A DNA stretch of 64,000 nucleotides from Rhodococcus oxybenzonivorans (GTDB lineage: Bacteria > Actinomycetota > Actinomycetes > Mycobacteriales > Mycobacteriaceae): the NCBI RefSeq assembly GCF_003130705.1, contig NZ_CP021354.1:6386001-6450000 (forward strand), in the 5' to 3' direction. Below are positions 24,166-32,966 of this stretch, in pieces. The translations under genes were made by a program, and so were the position numbers. Numbering within the stretch: position 1 is the stretch's first letter; each line of letters begins with the position of its first letter. The notes under the pieces are model-generated. The model worked only from the letters and a program-made list of their open reading frames with translations. It was not told the DNA's origin and did not search any database.

Positions 24166-25122
24166 TCAGAGTTCGGGATGGGCGGCGGTGTAGGCGTCCC
24201 AGACCTCGGGACGCAATCGGCCGCGGTCAGGCACGGGGAAGCCCTGGCCGCGGGCCCACGCGCGAACCTCGGAGGTGGACGGCGCGGGCGCCTCGGCGGG
24301 AGTGTCGTTATCCGCCGGTGCGCCCGAGGCGGGTGCTGCGGTGTCGACATCGGCCCAGATGTGGGCGGCCGCAAGGTACCGGTAGGTCCATTGTTCGGCG
24401 AGGGCGCGGGTTTCGCAGAAGACGAGCGGCACGTTCGGCCAGCGAATCTGGAGTTCGGCGAGCCCGTCCGCGACGACGGCGGGCCGGACCCGGTCGAGGG
24501 CGTATATCGCCGAGTAGCGGTCCTCCACCACGACGGCGGCGCGGGGTAGCGCAGCGAGTTCGGCGAGGGCATAGCGCAGCTTTCCGCTGGTAAGGCTCGA
24601 TACCAGGTCGGGGAGTGATTTGCGTTCGACCGAAGCGATCAAGGTGTCCTCGCGCAGCAGTCCGTAATCTCCACACGGTAGGGCGCGTTTGACCGTGGTG
24701 ACCTGCTGGTCGGTGAACCGGTACGGGTATCGCTCGTGCGAGTCGACGACGATGTGCAGGTCGGCGATCCCGGCGGCGCGGGCGGTGGGGGTGCTGACCT
24801 TTGGTCGGGCTTGTTTACGGGTGCGCGGGGACTGCCAGAACACCATGTCGCGGCCGCGGGCGGTGGTGAAGACGATCTGGGACCGATTCTCCCTTCCGCG
24901 GTCGAGGATGAGGTCGATGGCGGCGCCGCGCCGGGCGCACGACCGCAGTCGTACGCGTTCGACAACCTCGGGGTGTTCTGGCCACTCGCTGATCGGAACC
25001 GGGTGGCAGTACAGCGCTTTGGTGCGGGGCCAGGTTCCTGCGGTGCGCAGCACGAGGCCGCCGTCGATGGGCAGCCGGAGCAGATAGGGCAGCTTGGAAT
25101 CCGGGTCCGGATTGGCAGGCAT
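24166..25122 (-). CDS. ERCC4-type nuclease fused to a C-terminal Lsr2-like DNA-binding domain
   Basis: 318 aa; ATG 25122 chosen since GGAG lies 6 bases upstream. Residues 122-270 are an ERCC4 (XPF/Mus81-like) nuclease: IVVDSHERYPYRF with Asp127 and Glu130, then VERKSLPDLVSSL with the ERK-x-x-x-D motif at 166-172. All catalytic positions are present. Residues 282-318 read SEVRAWARGQGFPV..RGRLRPEVWDAY, which matches the C-terminal AT-hook-like domain of Lsr2 (RGR core, preceded by an acidic/Pro linker). Residues 1-115 are uncharacterised. Suggested role: structure- or AT-rich-DNA-specific endonuclease; monocistronic, with no HhH domain or helicase partner. Confidence 0.85.
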   Translation of the reverse strand: MPANPDPDSKLPYLLRLPIDGGLVLRTAGTWPRTKALYCHPVPISEWPEHPEVVERVRLRSCARRGAAIDLILDRGRENRSQIVFTTARGRDMVFWQSPRTRKQARPKVSTPTARAAGIADLHIVVDSHERYPYRFTDQQVTTVKRALPCGDYGLLREDTLIASVERKSLPDLVSSLTSGKLRYALAELAALPRAAVVVEDRYSAIYALDRVRPAVVADGLAELQIRWPNVPLVFCETRALAEQWTYRYLAAAHIWADVDTAAPASGAPADNDTPAEAPAPSTSEVRAWARGQGFPVPDRGRLRPEVWDAYTAAHPEL

Positions 25123-25457
25123 GAGCAACTCCACACCCGTAGGGTCTCACTGATCTCTGCTCTACACGGTGAAGACGGCGCCGGTTTCATGTCCGGGTGA
25201 GGCTCGTGCTCGGCTCCGAGGACGGCCCCGCCGAGTGTGGTCGATGAATCGTCCGGAGACGACGCCGATTCGGATACGTCGACGCGGGACTGACACCGGT
25301 GCCCACAGGTGACCCGCTAGAAAGGCAGCATGCCGCGGTTGTCGCGGTCACAGCGGAGTTGACTGCGGCCGGCTTCGCGCACGGTCACGAGATCGGTCGC
25401 GGCGGAACCATACGAACGACAAGCTTTCAGCGGCGAGGCCACCGAATACGCGACGAC
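25123..25457. other. Intergenic region upstream of the ERCC4-Lsr2 gene
   Basis: About 335 bp with no convincing coding frame; overlapping frames are arginine/serine-rich and have no recognisable domain. It must contain the promoter of the nuclease gene, but no clear operator was seen. Confidence 0.4.
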
Positions 25458-25489
25458 GCCCGGGAGAGCAGCCACTGCTCGGCCCGGGC
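25458..25489 (-). terminator. Long hairpin downstream of the GAPDH gene
   Basis: Outer arms GCCCGGG (25458-25464) / CCCGGGC (25483-25489) and inner arms GAGCAG (25466-25471) / CTGCTC (25475-25480) form a 13-pair stem with a small internal bulge and a CCA loop. It begins 24 bp past the GAPDH stop. Likely intrinsic terminator. Confidence 0.65.
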
Positions 25490-25512
25490 GCCGCGAACCT
25501 ACGTGCCGCCGG

Positions 25513-26973
25513 TCAGACCACGGACATCGCATCAGCGGCGTCGACCGCGGGGTAGATGGGGTACTCCACACCGGACAGGTACTGGACAGTGCGCACCACC
25601 TGGCACGAGTATCCGAACTCGTTGTCATACCAGACGTAGAGGATGGCGGTGTCGCCGTCGACGATCGTCGCGTTCGCGTCGACGATGCACGCGGCGCGCG
25701 AACCGATGAAGTCACTGGACACGGCGTCGGTTGCAGCGGTGTAGTCGAGGTTCCGGCTCAGCGCTCCGGTGAGCGACTCCTGGCTGAGATGCGCGAGCAC
25801 CTCCTCCCGGGTGGTCTCGCGACCCAGCTGAAGGTGGAGGATCGCGACGGAAACGTCCGGAGTGGGAACGCGGATCGAGTTGCCAGTGATCTTGGCCTTC
25901 AGCTCGGGGAGCGCCTTGGCGACCGCCGACGCGGCTCCGGTCTCCGTGAGCACGAGGTTGAACGGCGCCGAACGACCACGACGGTCGGCCTTGTGGTAGT
26001 TGTCCAGGAGGTTCTGGTCGTTGGTGAACGAGTGCACGGTCTCGACGTGCCCTCGGGACACACCGAATTCGTCGTCCATGGTCTTCAGCGGCGGGACGAT
26101 GGCATTGGTGGTGCAGGACGCGCAGGACACGATCTGCTCGTTCGGGTCGAGGTCGCGGTGATTGACGCCGTGCACGATGTTCGGGACGTCTCCCTTGCCG
26201 GGGGCGGTGAGCACCACCTTCGCGACGCCGGGGCGGAGGTGCTTCGACAGTCCGTCGCGGTCGCGCCAGATTCCGGTGTTGTCGATCAGGATGGCGTTGT
26301 CGATGCCATGCTCGGTGTAGTCGAGGCTCTCCGGGTCGTTGCTGTAAATGAACTTGATGACGTTGCCGTTGGCGATCAGCGTGTTGTTGTCTGTGTCGAC
26401 CTTGATCGTGCCGTTGAACTGCCCGTGGACGGAGTCACGGCGCAGCAACGATGCGCGCTTGATCAGATCGTCGCTGCCACCCTTGCGGACCACCACGGCA
26501 CGTAGGTTCAGCCCGTTGCCCGAACCGGCCTTCTCGATGAGCAGTCGAGCGACGAGGCGACCGATACGCCCGAATCCGTACAGGACCACGTCCTGGGGCT
26601 GCGCGGGACTCGTGTGGGCGCCGCCGACCAGGTCGGCGAGGCTCCGTGCAACGAACTCTGGGACCGATGCTCCGTCACCGTTGGCGCGATAGGCCATCAC
26701 CAGCAGTCCGAGGTCGACCTTCGAGGGCCGAAGGTCGAGGTGAGTCAGCGCTTCGAGGAAGGGGAACGTCTCCTCGACGGACAGTTCGTCGCCGCTGATC
26801 TGCCGGGCGAAACGATGGGTCCGCAGGATACTGATGACCGACTTGTTCACCAGGGAGCGGCTGTGAAGCAGGATCGTCACCGAACGTCTGCGGTGCAGGC
26901 CGCCGATGATCGGGATCATCGCCTCCGCGAGAGCTTCCTCGGAGTTCCACTGGGCCAGTTCCACTGTGCTCAC
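25513..26973 (-). CDS. gap: Long-form glyceraldehyde-3-phosphate dehydrogenase (GapB-like)
   Basis: 486 aa from GTG 26973. Residues 1-125 form an extra helical N-terminal domain absent from classical 330-aa GAPDH. The catalytic part begins VVLYGFGRIGRLVARLL (Rossmann GxGxxGR). The nucleophile Cys287 is in SCASCTTNAIVPP and the His in VETVHSFTNDQN; WYDNEFGYS closes the domain. The length and N-terminal extension match the second GAPDH of Corynebacterium glutamicum (GapB, 480 aa), which serves gluconeogenesis and can use NADP. Same role is likely here but cofactor use is inferred. Followed by a hairpin terminator; the 276 bp upstream hold its promoter only. Confidence 0.92.
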   Translation of the reverse strand: MSTVELAQWNSEEALAEAMIPIIGGLHRRRSVTILLHSRSLVNKSVISILRTHRFARQISGDELSVEETFPFLEALTHLDLRPSKVDLGLLVMAYRANGDGASVPEFVARSLADLVGGAHTSPAQPQDVVLYGFGRIGRLVARLLIEKAGSGNGLNLRAVVVRKGGSDDLIKRASLLRRDSVHGQFNGTIKVDTDNNTLIANGNVIKFIYSNDPESLDYTEHGIDNAILIDNTGIWRDRDGLSKHLRPGVAKVVLTAPGKGDVPNIVHGVNHRDLDPNEQIVSCASCTTNAIVPPLKTMDDEFGVSRGHVETVHSFTNDQNLLDNYHKADRRGRSAPFNLVLTETGAASAVAKALPELKAKITGNSIRVPTPDVSVAILHLQLGRETTREEVLAHLSQESLTGALSRNLDYTAATDAVSSDFIGSRAACIVDANATIVDGDTAILYVWYDNEFGYSCQVVRTVQYLSGVEYPIYPAVDAADAMSVV

Positions 26974-27249
26974 TGCGCTTGTCTGCCTTCCCGGCTCATG
27001 TGTCCTTGGATCGGATGCCGGCGAGCGCACACCCTTCCACCAGCAGTGACCTGGATCACCGGAGCCGGTTTCGTGACTCGCGGACACCGGCGCGCCCGAC
27101 GCCTCATCATAAGGAAGCGTTTCTTCGGACCGACAAGGCGGTCGCCGAAGCGTCCGGTGGGACGAGCATCCGGACAGGCAACAGGCCGAGTACAGGAGGA
27201 GAGAGGGGCGGCGGCAGCAAGCAGGCAAGCTGCTGGAACTGTCGCGAAA

Positions 27250-28641
27250 CTACCCCCGCGCCATGTCCACGAACTTGGACAGGTGGAGCTGGTGCGCCAC
27301 GGTGATGGTGGCGGTGGGGCCGTTACGGTGTTTGCCGAGGATCAGGTCGGCTTCTCCGCCGCGTGGGTCGTCGCGTTCGGTGGCGTCGGGGCGGTAGAGC
27401 AGGATCACCATGTCGGCGTCCTGCTCGAGGGAGCCGGATTCACGAAGGTCGGCCACCTGAGGACGCTTGTCCTGGCGCTGTTCGGGGCCACGGTTGAGCT
27501 GGCAGATCGCGACCACCGGGACCTCGAGTTCCTTCGCCAGAAGCTTCAGGCTACGGGAGAATTCGGAGACTTCCTGCTGACGGGATTCGACCTTCTTGCC
27601 GGAGCTCATCAGCTGCAGGTAGTCGATGACGATGAGCTTGATGTCGTGTTTCTGCTTGAGCCGCCGGGCTTTTGCGCGGATCTCCATCATGGTGAGGTTG
27701 GGCGAGTCGTCGATGAAAAGCGGCGCCTCACTGATCTCGCTCATGCGCCGGGCGAGCTTCGTCCAGTCGTCGTCCGTCATCTTGCCGGAACGCATGTCAC
27801 CGAGCTTGATCTTCGCCTCCGCTGACAGCAGACGCATGACGATCTCGGTCTTGCTCATCTCGAGCGAGAACATGACGCTGGCCATGCCGTGCTTCACGGA
27901 GCACGAGCGCAAAAAATCCATTCCCAGGGTCGACTTACCCACACCGGGCCGCGCTGCGACGATGATCATCTGCCCGGGGTGGAGGCCGTTGGTGATTTCG
28001 TCGAGTTCGACGAAGCCGGTGGGCACGCCCAGGGAGATGCCGCCGCGACTGGCGATGGAGTCGATCTCGTCCATCGTGGGCTGCAGGAGTTCCTCGAGGG
28101 GGACGAAGTCCTCGGTGGTGCGGCGTTCGGTGACCTCGAAGATCTCTGCCTGTGCGCGGTCGACGACCTCGGCGACGTCCTGCCCGTCGGCGCCGGTGTA
28201 GCCGTACTGGACGATGCGGGTGCCGGCGTCGACGAGGCGACGCAGGATGGCTTTCTCGGCGACGATCTCGGCGTAGTAACCGGCGTTAGCGGCCGTGGGC
28301 ACGGTCTGGGTCAATGTCACCAGGTAGGAAGCACCACCCACCCGGCGGAGCTCACCACGACGGTCCAGTTCCGCCGACACCGTCACGGGGTCGGCGGGCT
28401 CACCGCGGCTGTAGAGGTCGAGGATCGCGTCGTACACCGATTGATGCGCGGGACGGTAGAAGTCGCCCGGACGAAGCACCTCGAGCACGTCGGCGATGGC
28501 GTCCTTGCTGAGTAGCATGCCGCCGAGGACCGACTGCTCCGCCGCCATGTCCTGAGGTGGCTGGCGACCGAACTCTTCACCGGGTTCCGCGTCGGGCGGC
28601 CCCGGGTATTCGGAACGGCCCCGATCGTCTACTACAGCCAC
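27250..28641 (-). CDS. dnaB: Replicative DNA helicase DnaB
   Basis: 463 aa from GTG 28641, chosen because GGAAGG lies 8 bases before it and MAVVDD matches the mycobacterial DnaB start. N-terminal DnaB domain (residues 30-135, PPQDMAAEQSVLGGML), linker, then RecA-like ATPase: Walker A ARPGVGKST at 230-238, Walker B LIVIDYLQLM, and the C-terminal GSLEQDADMVILLYRP motif. No intein is inserted, unlike several mycobacterial dnaB genes. Loads at the fork as a hexamer. Its own promoter region carries near-consensus DnaA boxes (28833-28961). Confidence 0.97.
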   Translation of the reverse strand: MAVVDDRGRSEYPGPPDAEPGEEFGRQPPQDMAAEQSVLGGMLLSKDAIADVLEVLRPGDFYRPAHQSVYDAILDLYSRGEPADPVTVSAELDRRGELRRVGGASYLVTLTQTVPTAANAGYYAEIVAEKAILRRLVDAGTRIVQYGYTGADGQDVAEVVDRAQAEIFEVTERRTTEDFVPLEELLQPTMDEIDSIASRGGISLGVPTGFVELDEITNGLHPGQMIIVAARPGVGKSTLGMDFLRSCSVKHGMASVMFSLEMSKTEIVMRLLSAEAKIKLGDMRSGKMTDDDWTKLARRMSEISEAPLFIDDSPNLTMMEIRAKARRLKQKHDIKLIVIDYLQLMSSGKKVESRQQEVSEFSRSLKLLAKELEVPVVAICQLNRGPEQRQDKRPQVADLRESGSLEQDADMVILLYRPDATERDDPRGGEADLILGKHRNGPTATITVAHQLHLSKFVDMARG

Positions 28642-28832
28642 TCGACCGACCTTCCCCATCACTGTTGCGCCGCTCGGAAACTGCAGTCCCCGTGGTGCAC
28701 GAACCTTTTGTACTCGGCCCTACCGACAACCTTCGCAGGCTCTCCGCGAGAGCCGGCTCCGGAATCGTGAGACACGCCGGGACGACGTTAGGGATTAGCC
28801 AAGCCGTGTACAAACCAGCCTGTGTACACAGC

Positions 28833-28961
28833 TGGGGACAAAATGTGGAAACCGCTGGGTACGTTTGTTAACCCCATGGGGATAACCTGAGGATAAGTAC
28901 ACATCACATTCCCATACCCACAGGTCAGCACCGTTTTTCACGCTTTCCCCACTGTGGATGA
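28833..28961 (-). promoter_or_regulatory. Cluster of DnaA-box-like nonamers upstream of dnaB
   Basis: The 554-bp gap between dnaB and rplI holds no convincing gene. Read on the minus strand against TTRTCCACA, one mismatch each: TTGTCCCCA (28833-28841), TTATCCCCA (28877-28885), TTATCCTCA (28888-28896), TCATCCACA (28953-28961); two mismatches: GTTTCCACA (28844-28852). All five have one orientation. A palindrome TGTGTACACA lies at 28821-28830. AT content is locally higher than in neighbouring genes. Confidence 0.5.
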
Positions 28962-29142
28962 AAACCCGTTCGGCGTGTCTCTCGCGTCGACCAGTCGGGC
29001 GTGTTGAGTTCGTCTCCACCGCGCACGCGTATGATCCAGGTCACTCGACGCAGAATGCGCGGCTAACTTCCAGACACACCCTGGAATGCATGGTCCCGGC
29101 CAGTTCACGACCCGAAATGTCCGAGAAATCCGCATGGACAGA

Positions 29143-29180
29143 CGCGGGCCCCCACACGCCGAAGCGCGTGGGGGCCCGTG
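29143..29180 (-). terminator. Terminator of the rpsF-ssb-rpsR-rplI operon
   Basis: Arms CGGGCCCCCAC (29145-29155) and GTGGGGGCCCG (29168-29178) pair perfectly, with a further C-G and wobble pair outside. It starts 18 bp after the rplI stop. Confidence 0.75.
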
Positions 29181-29195
29181 CAGCGAACGAGTCGA

Positions 29196-29651
29196 CTAGG
29201 CGGCGACGACGTTCAGGTGGAACTTGGCGACCACGTCGGGGTGCAGGTTCACGACGATGGCATGCTTGCCGGTCGCCTTGATGTGAGCCTTCGGCAGCTC
29301 GAGGCTGCGCTTGTCGACGACGGGTCCGCCTGCGGCCTTGATGGCACCGGCGACATCAGCCGCGGTGACCGAGCCGAACAGCTTGCCCGAGTCACCGGCG
29401 GTTTTGACCGTCAGCGACACGTTCTCGAGACCTTCGATGGCAGCCTTGAGCTCCTTGGCATGATCGAGACCACGCACAGCGCGAGCTTCCTGAGCACGAC
29501 GGATGCCCTCGACCTGCTTCTCGGCGCCACGGCTGGCAACAATGGCCAGGCCGCGGGGCAGCAGGTAGTTACGGCCGTAGCCGTCCTTGACCTCGACGGT
29601 GTCGCCAGGCGCACCGAGGTTGTCCACGTCAGCGGTGAGGATGAGCTTCAT
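29196..29651 (-). CDS. rplI: 50S ribosomal protein L9
   Basis: 151 aa, full length. N-terminal domain [36 protein letters not shown] is the L9 signature, followed by the long connecting helix and the C-terminal rRNA-binding domain ending [29 protein letters not shown] precedes the ATG. Last gene of the rpsF-ssb-rpsR-rplI operon, 17 bp after rpsR, followed by a terminator hairpin. Confidence 0.98.
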   Translation of the reverse strand: MKLILTADVDNLGAPGDTVEVKDGYGRNYLLPRGLAIVASRGAEKQVEGIRRAQEARAVRGLDHAKELKAAIEGLENVSLTVKTAGDSGKLFGSVTAADVAGAIKAAGGPVVDKRSLELPKAHIKATGKHAIVVNLHPDVVAKFHLNVVAA

Positions 29652-29668
29652 GTCTTCCCTCCCTTTCC

Positions 29669-29911
29669 TTAGCGAGCCACGGTGGCGTAAGGCAGCAACG
29701 CCACCTCACGTGAGTTCTTGACGGCAATGGCAACGTCGCGCTGGTGCTGGACGCAGTTGCCGGTGACACGGCGCGCGCGGATCTTGCCGCGGTCGCTGAC
29801 GTACTTACGCAGAAGCGTCGTGTCCTTGTAGTTGATCTGCGTGTTTTTTTCTTTGCAGAAAGCGCAGACCTTCTTCTTCATTACCTTGTCGCGCAAGGGC
29901 GGCTTCGGCAT
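29669..29911 (-). CDS. rpsR: 30S ribosomal protein S18 (zinc-binding C+ form)
   Basis: 80 aa. The sequence contains [12 protein letters not shown] near residue 15 and [15 protein letters not shown] further on, so it retains the CxxC and C-x-x-H metal ligands of the zinc-binding (C+) S18 form. Mycobacteria and relatives carry a C- paralogue that replaces it in zinc limitation; no such copy is in this window. Sits between ssb and rplI, as in Rv0055. Confidence 0.97.
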   Translation of the reverse strand: MPKPPLRDKVMKKKVCAFCKEKNTQINYKDTTLLRKYVSDRGKIRARRVTGNCVQHQRDVAIAVKNSREVALLPYATVAR

Positions 29912-29949
29912 TTGTTCGCTCTTTTCTGGATGTTCCGATCAGGTACGGA

Positions 29950-30471
29950 TCAGAACGGGGGCTCGTCGCTCCCACCACCAGAGCCTCCGAAGGAGCCGGA
30001 CGCCTGCGGCGCACTACCCCACGGATCGTCTCCGCCAGTGTTGGATTGCGGACGTCCGCCGCCTGAACCGCCGGAGGAACCGAAGCCACCACCGCCGCCG
30101 CCACCACGGTTGGCCTTGTTGACCTTGGCCGTGGCGTACTTCAGCGAGGGGCCGATCTCGTCGACCTCGAGCTCGACGACAGTGCGCTTTTCACCTTCAC
30201 GAGTTTCGTAGGAGCGCTGCTTGAGCCGGCCACTCACGATTACTCGCGAGCCGCGGGTCAAGCTCTCCGCCACGTTCTCGGCTGCTTCGCGCCAGATGTT
30301 GCAACGCAGAAACAGGGCTTCGCCGTCTTTCCATTCATTGGTCTGACGGTCGAAGGTGCGGGGCGTGGACGCAACGGTGAAGTTCGCGACCGCGGCACCC
30401 GCGGGGGTGAATCGAAGCTCCGGATCAGCCGTCAAGTTTCCGATGACGGTGATGACGGTGTCGCCTGCCAT
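29950..30471 (-). CDS. ssb: Single-stranded DNA-binding protein
   Basis: 173 aa. OB-fold at residues 1-115 ([41 protein letters not shown] is the diagnostic start), then a Gly-rich linker with repeated GGGGG segments, and the acidic C-terminal tip DEPPF that docks replication and repair partners. AGGAGG precedes the ATG. Second gene of the ribosomal protein operon, as in mycobacteria (Rv0054). Confidence 0.98.
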   Translation of the reverse strand: MAGDTVITVIGNLTADPELRFTPAGAAVANFTVASTPRTFDRQTNEWKDGEALFLRCNIWREAAENVAESLTRGSRVIVSGRLKQRSYETREGEKRTVVELEVDEIGPSLKYATAKVNKANRGGGGGGGFGSSGGSGGGRPQSNTGGDDPWGSAPQASGSFGGSGGGSDEPPF

Positions 30472-30536
30472 ATGGTTCCTCCTGCAGAATGTGGAGTTCG
30501 GTTGGTCACGAGCCTAGGGCTGGTGGCCGACAGAAA

Positions 30537-30824
30537 TCACTTGTTGTGGCGCAGAACCTTCGTACGCAGCACCGACTCGTTCAGACCCAGCTGACGGTCG
30601 AGCTCCGCAACGGTGGCGGGAGTAGCGCTGATATCGATCACCGCGTAGATGCCTTCGCTGTGCTTCAGGATCTCGTAGGCGAGACGACGCTTACCCCAGA
30701 CATCGACCTTGTCGATTTTGCCGCCGTCCTGGCGAACAACATTGAGGAACGTATCCAGCGAAGGAGCGACAGTGCGCTCGTCCAGGCTGGGGTCAAGGAT
30801 GACCATCAATTCGTAATGACGCAT
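30537..30824 (-). CDS. rpsF: 30S ribosomal protein S6
   Basis: 95 aa, complete. Typical features are [30 protein letters not shown] and [26 protein letters not shown]. First gene of the operon with ssb, rpsR and rplI. S6 forms a heterodimer with S18 on 16S rRNA, and in many bacteria that pair also represses its own mRNA; a stem-loop in the 5' leader (30858-30876) may take part. Confidence 0.98.
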   Translation of the reverse strand: MRHYELMVILDPSLDERTVAPSLDTFLNVVRQDGGKIDKVDVWGKRRLAYEILKHSEGIYAVIDISATPATVAELDRQLGLNESVLRTKVLRHNK

Positions 30825-30857
30825 AAGACCTCATCACCTCCTATGGACTAGTGAAAC

Positions 30858-30876
30858 GGCCACGGGCTGTCCGTGG
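30858..30876 (-). promoter_or_regulatory. Stem-loop in the rpsF leader (possible S6:S18 site)
   Basis: Read on the minus strand, GCCACGG and CCGTGGC pair perfectly (7 bp) around ACAGC, about 35-50 nt upstream of the rpsF ATG. S6:S18 leader elements in other bacteria are hairpins that expose a CCG; the element here is similar only in position and size. Confidence 0.35.
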
Positions 30877-31005
30877 CAGGAGGGTCGTTGCGTCAGCAAC
30901 CTTTGCAGGCTACATGACGAGCCCCTGACCAGCGAAATCAGAGCGCAGGTGTGGCAGCGATCGCGACGGGGTATCAGGCGGGAACGTCGACAACGGGAGG
31001 CACGC

Positions 31006-31227
31006 ATGACATCGGACAAGAAGTTCGACAAGGGCGACGAGGTCGAGTGGAAAACTCACGGCACCACCACGTCCGGCAAGGTCGAGGAGAAAATCACGGA
31101 GGATACCGAAGCCGCCGGACGGACGGTGCGCGCCTCCGAGGACGACCCGCAGTACCGGGTGCGCAGCGACAAGAGCGGGAAGGACGCCGTCCACAAGCCG
31201 GATGCACTCGACCGGAAGGACGACTGA
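31006..31227 (+). CDS. DUF2945 small basic/acidic protein
   Basis: 73 aa from ATG 31006 with GGAGG 7 bases upstream. DUF2945 (hypervirulence-associated Tudor-like) signature: KFDKGDEVEWKTHGTTTSGKVEEKIT, then DPQYRVRSDKSGKDAVHKPDAL. Soluble, highly charged. Function unknown; relatives are found in stress-related clusters of soil bacteria. Two bases separate it from the DUF3140 gene, with which it is likely co-transcribed. Confidence 0.85.
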   Translation: MTSDKKFDKGDEVEWKTHGTTTSGKVEEKITEDTEAAGRTVRASEDDPQYRVRSDKSGKDAVHKPDALDRKDD

Positions 31228-31229
31228 CG

Positions 31230-31559
31230 ATGGCGGACGACGAGGAAACGTGGAAGGAATTCCGCGACGCCGTCAATATGACCCCGGGTGAACTCGCGAA
31301 GTGGCTCGAGACGGAGGAGTCGAAATCCGTCGGCCAGAAGTCGGGCGGCGGGGAGTCGACCGGGCACGCCAGCGGCCGGCGGATCGTCGAGGTGACCCGG
31401 ACGAAGAAGGCCGACCTTGAGCAGGCCGACTACGAGCACATGCGCAAGGTCGTCGGATACGTGCACCGGCACCTCGCGCAGAGACCGTCCGGTGACGTCC
31501 GGGACACCCACTGGCGCTACTCGCTGATGAACTGGGGCCACGATCCGCTGAAGGAGTGA
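31230..31559 (+). CDS. DUF3140 protein
   Basis: 109 aa. Characteristic pattern: WKEFRDAVNMTPGELAKWLETEESKSVG, a central HASGRRIVEVTRTKKADL, and YEHMRKVVGYVHRHLAQRP..DTHWRYSLMNWGHDPLK. The family is small, charged and of unknown function; the WGHDP C-terminus is conserved in it. It follows the DUF2945 gene without a gap, and a pairing of these two families is common in soil actinobacteria as far as I recall. Confidence 0.85.
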   Translation: MADDEETWKEFRDAVNMTPGELAKWLETEESKSVGQKSGGGESTGHASGRRIVEVTRTKKADLEQADYEHMRKVVGYVHRHLAQRPSGDVRDTHWRYSLMNWGHDPLKE

Positions 31560-31607
31560 CCCGGTTTGTCGTCGCACAGGGGGCCCGGCGCGCCCTAGTG
31601 TGGATTC

Positions 31608-32966
31608 ATGCACATCGGAGCTCGGCAGCGAACGTCGATCACGGCTGTCGTCGTCGGGTTGTGCGGCCTGTCCATGCTCGCCGGATACCTGAACAAAGCC
31701 CGGTGCACGGGGGCGCCGTTCGACGCCGCGGGCCGTAGCCTGATCTTCGACCGCATCAAGGACACCCAGGTCTGCTACTCCGACATCCAGTTCCTGTGGG
31801 TCGGGCGCGACATCAACCTGCACGTCTTCCCGTATGTCAGCGGGGGGATCAATGCCGACGGCATGTTGACCGGCGGCACCGTGGAGTATCCGGTTCTCAG
31901 CGGGATCCTCATGTGGCTGGGCGGAATCGGTTCGCACACCGACGCCGATTTCCTTCTGCATTCGGCCCTGATCCTGGCACCGTTCGGTCTGCTCACCGCC
32001 TGGATGCTGGGTCGTCTCGGTGGTTGGTGGGCACTGCTGTGGTCGGCCACCCCGCCGCTCACGCTCTACGCATTCCACAACTGGGAACTTCCCGTTGTGG
32101 CCACGTCGGTGGCCGCCATCTTCGTGATGAGCATCGAGCGTTTCCCCTTCCGCTCCCGCGCGGTCGTCGCCGCGGTCCTCCTTGCCGTCGGGTTCTGCCT
32201 GAAGCTGTACCCTGGCGCGTTCGTCCTTCCCCTCATTGCGTATGTCCTCACCCAGAACCGCACGGCGGACCGCCGGTACGACGTCCGGGGTGCCGTCACG
32301 GTCGCGGCCGCGGCGATCTGCACGGTGGTCGCCGTCAATCTGCCGTTCGCGCTCATCTCCTACAGCGGCTGGCGGGCGTCGTTCACCTTCCAGGAGAACC
32401 GTCAGGCCGACATGACCACCAACTCCATCTGGTATTGGGGTCTGCGGCCACACTTCGGCACGATCGGCCTCGACACCCCGGTGCCTGCCTACGACCAGAC
32501 CGTCGGCCTCCTGTCGCCGCTTCTCGTCTGCGCTGCCTTCGCGCTCGCCCTGCGTCTGGGCTGGCTGCGGTTCCTGCGGAACGGCACCTTCCCGTGGATC
32601 GCGGTCAGCGCCGCCATGCTGTGTGGATTCCTGTTGCTGCACAAGGTGCATTCCCCGCAGTACACACTGTGGCTCATCCCGTTCTTCGTGCTGCTGAGGG
32701 TGCCGTGGGGACTGGTGGCGGCCTATCTGGTGGCCGACCTGGCGATGGGTATCGGCGTCTTCAAGTACTTCGGTGCGCTCGCCGCGGGCGAGGACCCGCA
32801 CACCTTCGAGTGGCTGGTGCAATTCGGAGTGTGGGGACGGGCCGGGCTACTGGTGGTGCTGTTCTTCGTGTTCCTCCGGGCACCCCTCCGACGGCCATCG
32901 CCGACCACTCACCCGGATGCCGACGCCGAACTCACCCTCGCCAAGTCGCCGGAGCCCGCCAGATGA
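31608..32966 (+). CDS. GT87 (DUF2029)-type polyprenol-phosphate mannosyltransferase-like membrane protein
   Basis: 452 aa with about 10 membrane helices. An aspartate follows the first helices (YSDIQFLWVGRDINLHVFPYV), and the conserved EYPVLSGILMWL and KLYPGAFVLPL segments are shared with the second transferase at 39102 (EYPVVSGLYQYG, KLYPLLLLGPL). These GT-C enzymes add sugars from lipid-linked donors to cell-envelope glycolipids or lipoglycans. Its ATGA overlap with a GNAT gene suggests an operon. Not the positional orthologue of Rv0051, which is the gene at 39102. Confidence 0.85.
   Translation: MHIGARQRTSITAVVVGLCGLSMLAGYLNKARCTGAPFDAAGRSLIFDRIKDTQVCYSDIQFLWVGRDINLHVFPYVSGGINADGMLTGGTVEYPVLSGILMWLGGIGSHTDADFLLHSALILAPFGLLTAWMLGRLGGWWALLWSATPPLTLYAFHNWELPVVATSVAAIFVMSIERFPFRSRAVVAAVLLAVGFCLKLYPGAFVLPLIAYVLTQNRTADRRYDVRGAVTVAAAAICTVVAVNLPFALISYSGWRASFTFQENRQADMTTNSIWYWGLRPHFGTIGLDTPVPAYDQTVGLLSPLLVCAAFALALRLGWLRFLRNGTFPWIAVSAAMLCGFLLLHKVHSPQYTLWLIPFFVLLRVPWGLVAAYLVADLAMGIGVFKYFGALAAGEDPHTFEWLVQFGVWGRAGLLVVLFFVFLRAPLRRPSPTTHPDADAELTLAKSPEPAR

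Noticed and set aside
25299..25715. Frames on both strands between the ERCC4-Lsr2 and GAPDH genes
   Set aside because: Arg/Ser/Thr-rich products with no domain, overlapping the hairpin and the GAPDH end; no convincing ribosome-binding site.
27250..28641. Intein in dnaB
   Set aside because: Helicase motifs follow each other at normal spacing and the protein has normal length.
28821..28961. Interpretation of the DnaA-box cluster as oriC
   Set aside because: Known actinobacterial oriC lies between dnaA and dnaN, neither of which is here; no box matches the consensus perfectly.
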